Assembly: GCA_020636645.1 (NCBI GenBank)
Contig: JACJXO010000001.1
Span: 372,001 to 436,000 of the forward strand
Direction of reading: 5' to 3'
Source of the DNA: Chitinophagales bacterium
Lineage (GTDB): Bacteria; Bacteroidota; Bacteroidia; Chitinophagales; BACL12
Length of the DNA: 64,000 nt
Within the stretch, counting starts at the first letter, position 1. Every line of letters starts with the position of its first letter. Both the position numbers and the translations under genes were made by a program. Under the pieces are notes generated by a model. That model made no database searches. It saw only the letters and a program-made list of their open reading frames with translations, and had not been told where the DNA came from. Below are positions 48,317-55,436 of this stretch, piece after piece.

Positions 48317-49243
48317 ATGCGTACCTCCATTTTCACTGCGTTAGTGTGTGCCATCCTGTTGCAGGCATGCAAACAACCCGAAACAGAAAATACTGATGGC
48401 CCTCTCATTGTAGTGACCACCGGTATGGTGGCCGATGCCACCAGGCATATTGCGGGCCCGGATGCACGGGTAGAGGCTCTGATGGGACCCGGAGTGGATC
48501 CTCACTTGTACAAGGCCACCCAGGGCGACCTGGTATTGCTGCGCAAGGCAGATATTATCATATATAATGGTTTGCACCTGGAAGGAAAGATGCAGGAGAT
48601 CTTCGATCAGCTTGCCGAAACCAAGCCGGTATATGCCATGGGTGCAGGCATTCCGCCGCAGAACCTGCTGGATGCGAATGGCCCTCAGCAAAAAAATTAT
48701 GACCCGCATATCTGGTTTGATGTAGGCATCTGGGCAGGTGCTGTGCAGAAACTGGGATATTTCCTTTCATCCAATATGCCGGAACACAGCGACTCGCTCA
48801 TACTTCGAACAGCTGCCTATACTGATACCCTGCTGGCATTGCACCGCGAGATCAGTCAGACACTTCAGGCCGTTCCGGCAAACAAGCGCACCATCATCAC
48901 CTCTCATGATGCCTTCCGGTATTTTGGAAGAGCCTATCAGTTCAAGGTAGTAGGATTGCAGGGTATTTCTACGGCTGCAGAATTCGGGCTGAAAGATGTG
49001 ACCGATATGGTTGACCTGATCATTGCCGAAGGCATTCCTGCTGTGTTTGTAGAAAGCAGCGTATCTGAAAAATCCATTCGTTCTGTCATGGACGGGTGTG
49101 CTGCAAAGGGGCATCCCATTCAACTGGGTGGCACACTCTACAGTGATGCCATGGGTGCTGCAGATACCCCCGAAGGATCCTATACAGGAATGGTCAGATC
49201 CAACGTACAAACCTTAGTGAATGCATTAACCCGTAAACCATGA
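48317..49243 (+). CDS. troA: Metal ABC transporter substrate-binding lipoprotein, TroA-like
   Basis: Cluster A-I binding protein for a divalent metal. The 308 residues have a lipoprotein signal (LLQAC, Cys18) and the TroA fold with a long backbone helix. Metal ligands are readable: His in DPHLYKATQGD (about residue 57), His in YDPHIWFDV (about 136), His in TSHDAFRYFGRAY (about 200) and Asp in YSDAMG (about 274). The third ligand is His as in TroA, rather than Glu as in PsaA-type manganese proteins. VGLQGISTAAE and VESSVSEKSI are also TroA-like. Manganese, zinc or iron are all possible. It overlaps the ATPase gene by 4 nt. Confidence 0.92.
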   Translation: MRTSIFTALVCAILLQACKQPETENTDGPLIVVTTGMVADATRHIAGPDARVEALMGPGVDPHLYKATQGDLVLLRKADIIIYNGLHLEGKMQEIFDQLAETKPVYAMGAGIPPQNLLDANGPQQKNYDPHIWFDVGIWAGAVQKLGYFLSSNMPEHSDSLILRTAAYTDTLLALHREISQTLQAVPANKRTIITSHDAFRYFGRAYQFKVVGLQGISTAAEFGLKDVTDMVDLIIAEGIPAVFVESSVSEKSIRSVMDGCAAKGHPIQLGGTLYSDAMGAADTPEGSYTGMVRSNVQTLVNALTRKP

Positions 49244-50028
49244 CCACGAAAGTTGCCGATCCTGTGATCGAGGTGCATGACCTCACTGTGAGCTATCAAC
49301 GCAAGCCTGCCCTTTGGGGTGTGGATTTTTCATTGCCTTCAGGTGTGCTTGCAGGTATCATTGGTCCGAATGGCGCAGGAAAAAGTACTTTGATCAAAGC
49401 AATGATGGGACTGGTATCAGGCGACAGCGGATACGTGCGTTTGTTCAACCGTCCGATCGATGAAGTGCGGGGGAAGGTGGCCTATGTGCCACAACGTGGA
49501 ACCGTTGACTGGGATTTTCCTGCCAGCGTACTGGACGTGGTACTGATGGGACGATTCAAAAAGCGGCGATTGTTCAGTCGTTTATCGAAGGCTGATGAAG
49601 CACTGGCCTTACGGTGTCTGGAGCAGGTCGGGATGGAAGGTTTCAAATACCGGCAGATCTCACAATTATCAGGCGGACAGCAGCAAAGAGTATTTCTGGC
49701 ACGTGCCCTGGCACAGCAGGCAGAGATCTATCTGATGGACGAACCTTTCGCCGGTATTGACGCTACTACAGAGCAGACCATTTTCGAGCTGCTCGGCAAG
49801 TTGCGTGATGAAGGAAAGACCATATTAGTGGTGCACCATGATCTGCAGAGTGCCTATCAGTATTTTGACTGGATCATCCTGCTGAACACACAACTGGTAG
49901 CCAGCGGCCCGAGGTCAGACATCTTTGTTCCGGATTACCTGCGCAAGACCTACGGTGGCAAACTGAACATGCTTACCAGTGTGGGTGAGATGCTGGCTGA
50001 AATGGAAGCCCCAACAAGAGAAAAATAA
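49240..50028 (+). CDS. troB: Metal ABC transporter ATP-binding protein
   Basis: Cytoplasmic ATPase subunit, 262 residues. Walker A GPNGAGKST (about 41-49), Q-loop YVPQRGTVDWDFP (about 83-95), signature LSGGQQQR (about 144-151), Walker B IYLMDEPFAGID (about 164-175) and the switch His in VVHHDL. The VPQR-x-x-VDWDFP stretch is typical of the manganese/zinc/iron group. It is in the same reading frame as the permease that follows, with a single TAA between them. Confidence 0.96.
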   Translation: MTTKVADPVIEVHDLTVSYQRKPALWGVDFSLPSGVLAGIIGPNGAGKSTLIKAMMGLVSGDSGYVRLFNRPIDEVRGKVAYVPQRGTVDWDFPASVLDVVLMGRFKKRRLFSRLSKADEALALRCLEQVGMEGFKYRQISQLSGGQQQRVFLARALAQQAEIYLMDEPFAGIDATTEQTIFELLGKLRDEGKTILVVHHDLQSAYQYFDWIILLNTQLVASGPRSDIFVPDYLRKTYGGKLNMLTSVGEMLAEMEAPTREK

Positions 50029-50082
50029 CAGATCCTGAACGCTGAATCATTCATACGCTTCTTCTCCCTTCAGGATCCCAAT

Positions 50083-51324
50083 GTGCGGTTCGTGCTGGCA
50101 GGCATGGTGTTGCTGGGTATTGCCTCTTCCACTATCGGCACCTTTGCCTTTCTGCGCAAAAGATCTCTTACCGGAGATGCAGTGGCGCACTCCGTTTTAC
50201 CAGGAGTATGTCTGGCCTTCCTGATCTTTCAGACAAGAAACCTCTGGGTTCTTCTTGGCGGAGCGTTTGTAACCGGATGGTTGTCTATCCTGTTCGTGGA
50301 TCTGATCACCAGTAAGAGCCGAATAAAACCAGACGCAGCCATTGGCATTGCGCTGAGTTTTTTCTTTGCCATCGGCATTGTGCTGCTCACCTATATCCAG
50401 CAGACAGGATTACCCGGGCAGAGCGGACTCAACAATTTTCTGCTGGGGAAAGCTGCTGCCATGGCACCGGAAGACATTCGCACCATGAGTCTGGTATCCA
50501 TCGTCATCGTGGGCACAGTTGCTGTGTTCTTTCAACCATTCCGCCTACTCTCATTCGACCCGGATTTTGCCAAAGCAACCGGCATGCCTGTTCGATTCTA
50601 TGAGACCCTGCTCACCACGCTGACCGTACTTGCAGTAGCGGCAGGCATTCAGGCAGTGGGTGTGGTACTGATGGCAGCCATGCTGATCACCCCACCTGCA
50701 GCAGCCCGATTCTGGACCAACAAACTGGGGGTCATGATATTGTTGTCAGTATTGTTTGGTGTAGCAGGTGGAATTCTGGGTGCATATGTTTCATTTGCCA
50801 ACAACAAAATGCCCACCGGCCCCTGGGTAGTTACCATGACCTCGCTGCTCGTGGTTGCCAGCATCCTGTTCGCACCGGGAAAAGGCGTGTTCTCCAGGTG
50901 GTGGAAAAAAAGGCAATACCGCAACAAAGTGCAGCGGGAGAATTTGCTCAAAGCTTTGTATCACCTGGAAGAAGCCACCCCCGGCAAGCAATGGTTCGGC
51001 CTGCCTGAGATCATGGAGAAAAGACCAGACCTCTCTGATGCTCTGGCAGGTCAGCTAAGACAGTTGCAGCGCAATGGGATGATAGAACAATCACAGAACA
51101 AATATGCTGTTACACCGGAAGGCATGACCGAAGGCAAGCGCATAGTTCGTATCCACAGGTTATGGGAAATGTACCTGACAGAGAAAATGAATATTGCCAG
51201 CGATCATGTACATGAAGATGCCGAAGCTATCGAACACATCATTACACCTGAACTGGAAGAAAGACTGGCAGCGTTGCTGGACTATCCGGAAAAGGATCCA
51301 CACAATAAAGAGATCCCATGGTAA
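50083..51324 (+). CDS. troC: Metal ABC permease fused to a DtxR-like repressor domain (TroC/YtgCR type)
   Basis: A 413-residue two-part protein. Residues about 1-265 are an ABC-3 permease with about eight membrane segments and the family motifs RKRSLTGDAVAHSVLPG (about 25-41) and FDPDFAKATG (about 158-167). Residues about 285-413 form a DtxR-type domain: a winged helix (ENLLKALYHLEE to KYAVTPEGMTEGK) and a dimerisation helix pair, RIHRLWEMYL and HEDAEAIEHIITPELEERL. Retained metal ligands are His358, Glu381, Glu384 and His385. Chlamydial YtgCR has this layout and is cleaved to free its repressor. GTG 50083 is the first standard start, but conserved-looking sequence extends 16 codons upstream to a CTG at 50035. 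Confidence 0.9.
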   Translation: MRFVLAGMVLLGIASSTIGTFAFLRKRSLTGDAVAHSVLPGVCLAFLIFQTRNLWVLLGGAFVTGWLSILFVDLITSKSRIKPDAAIGIALSFFFAIGIVLLTYIQQTGLPGQSGLNNFLLGKAAAMAPEDIRTMSLVSIVIVGTVAVFFQPFRLLSFDPDFAKATGMPVRFYETLLTTLTVLAVAAGIQAVGVVLMAAMLITPPAAARFWTNKLGVMILLSVLFGVAGGILGAYVSFANNKMPTGPWVVTMTSLLVVASILFAPGKGVFSRWWKKRQYRNKVQRENLLKALYHLEEATPGKQWFGLPEIMEKRPDLSDALAGQLRQLQRNGMIEQSQNKYAVTPEGMTEGKRIVRIHRLWEMYLTEKMNIASDHVHEDAEAIEHIITPELEERLAALLDYPEKDPHNKEIPW

Positions 51325-52169
51325 TGAGTGATGCCTTCTGGATCATACTGACCGGATCATTGGTAGCTGCCACCAGCGGTTTACTGGGATGCTTTCTGGT
51401 GCTGCGCAAAATGGCACTGGTAGGTGATGCCATATCGCATGCCGTGCTGCCTGGAATTGCCATCGCATTTCTGATCAGCGGAAGTCGCAGTAGTGTTCCC
51501 ATGTTACTGGGGGCGGCTGCGTTCGGTCTGTTCTGCACGGTATTGATAGAAGTGTTCAGCAAGCGGGCAAGAGTACAGGAAGATGCAGCCATTGGCATCT
51601 CCTTCACCTGGTTATTTGCCATCGGGGTCATTCTGATCACCTTCTTTGCTGACAAGGTAGATCTGGATCAGGAATGCGTTCTATATGGAGAGATCGCTTT
51701 CGTGGGATTTGAGACCTGGCTGGGAATTCCGGTTGCCGTGTGGACCCTGGGCGTTTTACTGATCTTTATTCTGGCGATGATCGGTCTTGGATATAAGGGA
51801 TTGTTCATCACCACCTTCGATCCGGAGTATGCCACCACCCTTGGTATTTCAGTTGCCGGATGGCACTATTTGCTCATGAGCAGTGTCTCTGTTACGACGG
51901 TTTTTACCTTCGAAAGTGTGGGTGCCATTCTGGTGGTAGCCTTCCTGATCATTCCGGCGGCAACAGCTTATCTCCTGACACACAAGCTGAAGACCATGTT
52001 GCTGCTGGCCACACTCATCGGGATCACTTCATCCATTCTGGGATACTACCTGGCACTATGGCTCAACGCTTCGATCTCCGGCAGTATGGTCGTTGTACTG
52101 GGTGTGCTGTTCATCGTGGCACTGGCAGTGTCACGAGGCAAACGTATGCAGATCAGCGCATTTTCCTGA
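51318..52169 (+). CDS. troD: Metal ABC transporter permease
   Basis: Second ABC-3 family permease, 283 residues with about eight membrane segments. Diagnostic sequence: LVLRKMALVGDAISHAVLPG (about 27-46), DAAIGISFTWLFAIGVIL (about 91-108) and FDPEYATTLGIS (about 169-180). ATG 51318 overlaps the preceding gene by 7 nt; ATG 51324 would give a 1-nt TAATG overlap and is equally plausible. Unlike its neighbour it has no extra C-terminal domain. Its 3' end overlaps the convergent repressor gene by 17 nt. It would form a heterodimeric channel with the fused permease. Confidence 0.95.
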   Translation: MVMSDAFWIILTGSLVAATSGLLGCFLVLRKMALVGDAISHAVLPGIAIAFLISGSRSSVPMLLGAAAFGLFCTVLIEVFSKRARVQEDAAIGISFTWLFAIGVILITFFADKVDLDQECVLYGEIAFVGFETWLGIPVAVWTLGVLLIFILAMIGLGYKGLFITTFDPEYATTLGISVAGWHYLLMSSVSVTTVFTFESVGAILVVAFLIIPAATAYLLTHKLKTMLLLATLIGITSSILGYYLALWLNASISGSMVVVLGVLFIVALAVSRGKRMQISAFS

Positions 52170-52821
52170 CAAGCAGATTGGCAGCAACCTTGTGTGAGAC
52201 ATTCAATTGTTTTCCCTTGTCCAGTTCAAGACGCTTGGACTGATCATATGCTTCTACCTGCATGACTTTTACGACTGCCCTGATAACCAGGCCATTTTTT
52301 TCGAGGTATTGCAGGAAATCGGTGCTGTGGTCGGTTACCCCGACAATGATGCCCTGTTGCCCGGCCTCCAGTTGATCCAGTGACACATCCTCATGGTATT
52401 GAATGTTGCCGTCCTTGTCCGGAATGGGATCGCCATGCGGATCGACCGTTGGATTACCCAGAAAAGCATCCAGTCTTTCAGACAGGAGATCGTTGTTGAT
52501 ATGCTCCAGTTCTTCGGCAAGATCATGTACTTCATCCCACTGGAAACCCAGTTTGTCAACCAGGAAAGTTTCCCACAGACGATGTCTTCGGATCAGGGCC
52601 ACAGCGATCTGTCTGCCAGTTCTGGTCAGTGTGACACCGTGGTATCTTTCATAGTGCACATAACCATTGGCAGAAAGCTTTTTGATCATGTCAGTTACTG
52701 AAGCAGCCGTAGTTCCCAGTTTCTCTGCGATGGCATTGGTGGGAATACGCTCATCCTTTCCCTGCCCCAGGGAGAAGATGCATTTGAGGTAGTTCTCTAC
52801 GGTATGCGATGGTCTGGACAA
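52153..52821 (-). CDS. DtxR/MntR-family metal-dependent transcriptional repressor
   Basis: A 222-residue repressor: winged helix (about 1-65, SHTVENYLKCIF and GTTAASVTDMIKKL recognition helix), dimerisation domain (RRHRLWETFLVDKLGF, then AEELEHI with the Glu-x-x-Glu-His metal set), and a C-terminal FeoA/SH3-like domain (about 150-222). At the position of DtxR Met10 or MntR Asp8 it has Asn (ENYLK), as does the fused domain in the permease. The best target is the adjacent troABCD-like operon, with which it is convergent. It follows the CoA-binding gene by 1 nt. The sensed metal is not determinable. Confidence 0.92.
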   Translation of the reverse strand: MSRPSHTVENYLKCIFSLGQGKDERIPTNAIAEKLGTTAASVTDMIKKLSANGYVHYERYHGVTLTRTGRQIAVALIRRHRLWETFLVDKLGFQWDEVHDLAEELEHINNDLLSERLDAFLGNPTVDPHGDPIPDKDGNIQYHEDVSLDQLEAGQQGIIVGVTDHSTDFLQYLEKNGLVIRAVVKVMQVEAYDQSKRLELDKGKQLNVSHKVAANLLVRKMR

Positions 52822-52822
52822 A

Positions 52823-53209
52823 TCAGTATTGGCCGGTTGCCAGCAAAACTAAGGTACAGGCATCAATAACTTCGATACCGGCTTCGGTAGCCATTGCAGC
52901 AAGCTCAGGATTCTCTGCACCCGGATTGAAAATGATCCGATTTGGATGCAACGCTATGATATAGGAATAGTATTCCTTCTGATTTTCCTGCCCCAGGTAC
53001 ATGGTCACGGTGTCAATATCTTTCATATCAGGCATGCCTGTGACTATCTCCACCCCCCAGGCAGTGTCTTTTCTTTTAGCAACAGCCACCACTTCATGCC
53101 CGTATTCTCTCAGTTTCCTGATGGCCTTGTTGGCATACCGATGAGGTTTTGGTGACGCCCCCAACACCAGGGTTTTTCCTGCAAATATGTCTGACATATT
53201 GCTATTCAT
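52823..53209 (-). CDS. CoA-binding domain protein
   Basis: A 128-residue single Rossmann-type CoA-binding domain (ATG 53209; ATG 53197 is also possible). Features are KTLVLGASPKPHRYANKAIRKL, split by residues 11-32, YGHEVVAVAKR, the TVTMYLGQENQKEYY segment and IIFNPGAENPEL (about 92-103) with the Gly-Ala-Glu turn, resembling YccU-type proteins. It is a stand-alone domain without the succinyl-CoA synthetase-like parts. It is co-transcribed with the downstream repressor gene, 1 nt away. Ligand and role are unknown; this kind is conserved in Bacteroidota. Confidence 0.88.
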   Translation of the reverse strand: MNSNMSDIFAGKTLVLGASPKPHRYANKAIRKLREYGHEVVAVAKRKDTAWGVEIVTGMPDMKDIDTVTMYLGQENQKEYYSYIIALHPNRIIFNPGAENPELAAMATEAGIEVIDACTLVLLATGQY

Positions 53210-53228
53210 TTTGTACTGCTCTAATTTG

Positions 53229-53260
53229 CAAAACATACCTGAATACATTCTTGTTCCAAA
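53229..53260 (-). promoter_or_regulatory. Promoter of the CoA-binding/repressor operon
   Basis: Minus strand TTTG (53260-53257), 19 nt, TATGTTTTG (53237-53229), one T longer than the TAnnTTTG consensus. Transcription would begin near 53224, about 15 nt before the ATG at 53209. Confidence 0.45.
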
Positions 53261-53270
53261 CAGACAACCT

Positions 53271-53564
53271 ATGGACCACCACACCCTGCAACATGTAGAA
53301 AAAGAAGCTATTCCTGCACTTCACTTTTCACGTTCCGAGGTCTTACCTCCTAACCCTGAGTTTCATGATAAACGCAGGCAATTGCTGTTTCAGGCTATGA
53401 TACTGGGCAATACTTATCACTCTAAGGTCAGGATCATTTTTGAGACCATAGAAGGACTTTGCCAGGTAGAAACCACCATCTGGGCCACTACTGAACACTA
53501 CGTGCTGTTAAAAGGCGGGGTTCACCTGCCCATCTGGTGCATACATGATGTGATCCTTCCCTGA
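53271..53564 (+). CDS. Conserved hypothetical protein, 97 residues
   Basis: A small soluble protein from ATG 53271 (the open frame begins earlier but crosses the divergent promoter). It has an N-terminal helical part (DHHTLQHVEKEAIPALHF) and a compact beta-rich half: a basic strand KVRIIFETIEGLCQVETTIWATTEHYVLLKGGVHLP, cut here by residues 52-87, ending IHDVILP. The TTIWATTEHYVLLKG pattern looks like a small cytoplasmic beta-barrel such as those found in Bacteroidota hypothetical proteins. It ends 4 nt from the convergent pdhC. Function unknown. Confidence 0.78.
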   Translation: MDHHTLQHVEKEAIPALHFSRSEVLPPNPEFHDKRRQLLFQAMILGNTYHSKVRIIFETIEGLCQVETTIWATTEHYVLLKGGVHLPIWCIHDVILP

Positions 53565-53568
53565 GGGG

Positions 53569-54828
53569 TCAGACCAGCATGCTGACCGGATTCTCCAGGA
53601 ATCCTTTCAGTGTCTGGAGGAATGCCGCACCGGTGGCACCATCTACCACCCGATGGTCGCAGCTCATGGTCATCTTCATGACATGACCCGGAACGATCTG
53701 TCCGTTCTTCACTACCGGTACTTCACTGATACCGCCCACTGCCAGGATACAGGCATCAGGCGGATTGATGATAGCGGTAAATTCTTCTATTCCCATCATG
53801 CCCAGGTTGGAGATGGTGAACGTATTTCCTTCCCAGTCTTGCGGCTGCAGCTTACGGTCGCGGGCACGTTTAGCGAGATCACCAGTTTCGGCGCTGATAG
53901 CTGACAGTGATTTGCCATCGGCGAAACGAATGACCGGTACTACCAGTCCGTCATTGATGGCCACGGCCACTCCGATATGTACATGGTGGTTGATGCGGAT
54001 CTTATCGCCCAGCCAACTGCTGTTCACTCCCGGATGCCTGCGTAATGCCAGGGCTGATGCTTTTACAATGATGTCATTGAAGGATATCTTGACCGGACTG
54101 TTCTCATTCATCCGTTTGCGTGCATCCATAGCATTGGACATATCAACGCTGATGGTCAGATAGAAGTGCGGAGCAGTGAATTTACTTTGAGATAACCTGC
54201 CTGCGATGGTCTTTCGCATCTGAGAAACAGCTACCTCTTCAAAAGATTCTTCACCTATATAGGCAGGAATATTGATGACCGGTGCAACTTCGCTGGTTTC
54301 AGTGCCCGGTACAAAATTTTCGATATCACGGCGCACGATGCGGCCACCATCGCCGGAGCCGCTCACCTGGGTCAGGGCGATACCTTTCTCTGCTGCCATC
54401 TTCTTGGCCAAAGGAGATGCCTTGACCCGTCCGTCGCCATTTTCTTGAAATGTGATGGTCTCCTGCACAGGCTCCGGCCTGGGTGCCGGAGTTTCTTTTT
54501 TTGGTTCTTCCTTTACAGGCTCTTCTGCAGACTTTTCGGCAGCAGGGGCTTCTTTTTGTGCTGCATCCAGCAATTCCTGAAATGCCTCTCCTTCTTTACC
54601 AATAATGGCAATGACGCTGTCAACCGGGGCGGCCTTTCCGGCTTCCACTCCAATGTACAGCAGCACACCGTTGTTATAGCTTTCCAGTTCCATGGTGGCT
54701 TTATCAGTTTCCACTTCAGCCAGCACATCGCCACTTTTTACCTTATCACCCACCTTCTTATGCCACTCCACAAATACACCTTCGGTCATGGTATCGCTCA
54801 TACGGGGCATTCTGATCACTTCTGCCAT
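53569..54828 (-). CDS. pdhC: Pyruvate dehydrogenase complex E2, dihydrolipoamide acetyltransferase
   Basis: Core subunit that transfers acetyl groups from lipoyl-lysine to CoA. The 419 residues start MAEVIRMPRMSDTMTEG (ATG 54828). One lipoyl domain (about 1-80) has the modified Lys in ETDKATME (Lys43). A Glu/Pro/Ala linker, a peripheral-subunit-binding domain (VKASPLAKKMAAEKGI onward) and the catalytic domain from about 195 follow, with the catalytic motif DHRVVDGATG near residue 393. The reading as pyruvate rather than 2-oxoglutarate E2 rests on the MPRMSDTMTEG start, typical of PDH E2 with one lipoyl domain. E1 and E3 genes are not in the window. Confidence 0.92.
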   Translation of the reverse strand: MAEVIRMPRMSDTMTEGVFVEWHKKVGDKVKSGDVLAEVETDKATMELESYNNGVLLYIGVEAGKAAPVDSVIAIIGKEGEAFQELLDAAQKEAPAAEKSAEEPVKEEPKKETPAPRPEPVQETITFQENGDGRVKASPLAKKMAAEKGIALTQVSGSGDGGRIVRRDIENFVPGTETSEVAPVINIPAYIGEESFEEVAVSQMRKTIAGRLSQSKFTAPHFYLTISVDMSNAMDARKRMNENSPVKISFNDIIVKASALALRRHPGVNSSWLGDKIRINHHVHIGVAVAINDGLVVPVIRFADGKSLSAISAETGDLAKRARDRKLQPQDWEGNTFTISNLGMMGIEEFTAIINPPDACILAVGGISEVPVVKNGQIVPGHVMKMTMSCDHRVVDGATGAAFLQTLKGFLENPVSMLV

Positions 54829-54851
54829 CTGATTTCTTCTCTTTTGAACTG

Positions 54852-54882
54852 CGAAATTACGGACCTGTGCGGGATTTGCCAA
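54852..54882 (-). promoter_or_regulatory. Promoter of pdhC
   Basis: Minus strand TTGG (54882-54879), 19 nt, TAATTTCG (54859-54852): one mismatch to TAnnTTTG. It predicts a start near 54847 and a leader of about 20 nt to the ATG at 54828. Confidence 0.5.
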
Positions 54883-55002
54883 CATCGGATATCTCTGTCA
54901 GAATCCACACAAGCCCACAATAAACAAGGCTTTTCAACGCTTGTTCATGAAGAATGTGCAGCAATTTGGTAATTTCAACTCACCTGAACCTAAACCGCTG
55001 TT

Positions 55003-55389
55003 ATGTATAGATTGCAGCTTATATTGTTCATCCTGTTGCTGCTTAACGGTCTGGCTGCCACTGTTGGCGGTGTCATGATGATCATGGATCCGACCGGAGC
55101 ATCCGTTCACTTACCTCTGGAATGGCTGAAAGAGGCTCCTTTTCATAATTACACGTGGCCGGGTATAATCCTGTTGCTGTCTAATGGCTTGCTGAGCCTG
55201 TTCATTGCCTGGATCACATTCAAGGGTGCTATGCAGTATTCTTACTGGGCATTGCTTCAGGGGTTCATCCTGGTTGGCTTTGTAACCATAGAGTGCATCA
55301 TGCTTGGGCAGTTTGTTGGATGGCTGCACATTCCGAGTTATGTGATCGGAGCAGGACTGATCGGAATTGGTTTTGTGTTACAGGATTAA
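55003..55389 (+). CDS. Small membrane protein with four hydrophobic segments
   Basis: A 128-residue protein with four hydrophobic segments (about 4-26, 50-72, 77-97 and 104-126), for example YTWPGIILLLSNGLLSLFIAWI and GLIGIGFVLQD. The first loop carries MIMDPTGASVHLPLEWLKEAPFHNY, here cut by residues 26-49. The layout resembles small uncharacterised membrane proteins of the DoxX-neighbour type without a decisive motif. It ends directly before a terminator shared with the M16 peptidase. Function unknown. Confidence 0.75.
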   Translation: MYRLQLILFILLLLNGLAATVGGVMMIMDPTGASVHLPLEWLKEAPFHNYTWPGIILLLSNGLLSLFIAWITFKGAMQYSYWALLQGFILVGFVTIECIMLGQFVGWLHIPSYVIGAGLIGIGFVLQD

Positions 55390-55390
55390 C

Positions 55391-55417
55391 AAAAAAGCCC
55401 CCCTTCCGGGAGGCTTT
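55391..55417 (-). terminator. Intrinsic terminator shared by the membrane-protein and M16 genes
   Basis: A 10-position stem (55394-55403 with 55408-55417, one mismatch, 4-nt loop), with T6 on the minus strand (55396-55391). It is strong for the M16 peptidase gene, 20 nt past its stop; on the plus strand the T-run is shorter. Confidence 0.75.
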
Positions 55418-55436
55418 AAAATGATCAATTCATTGT

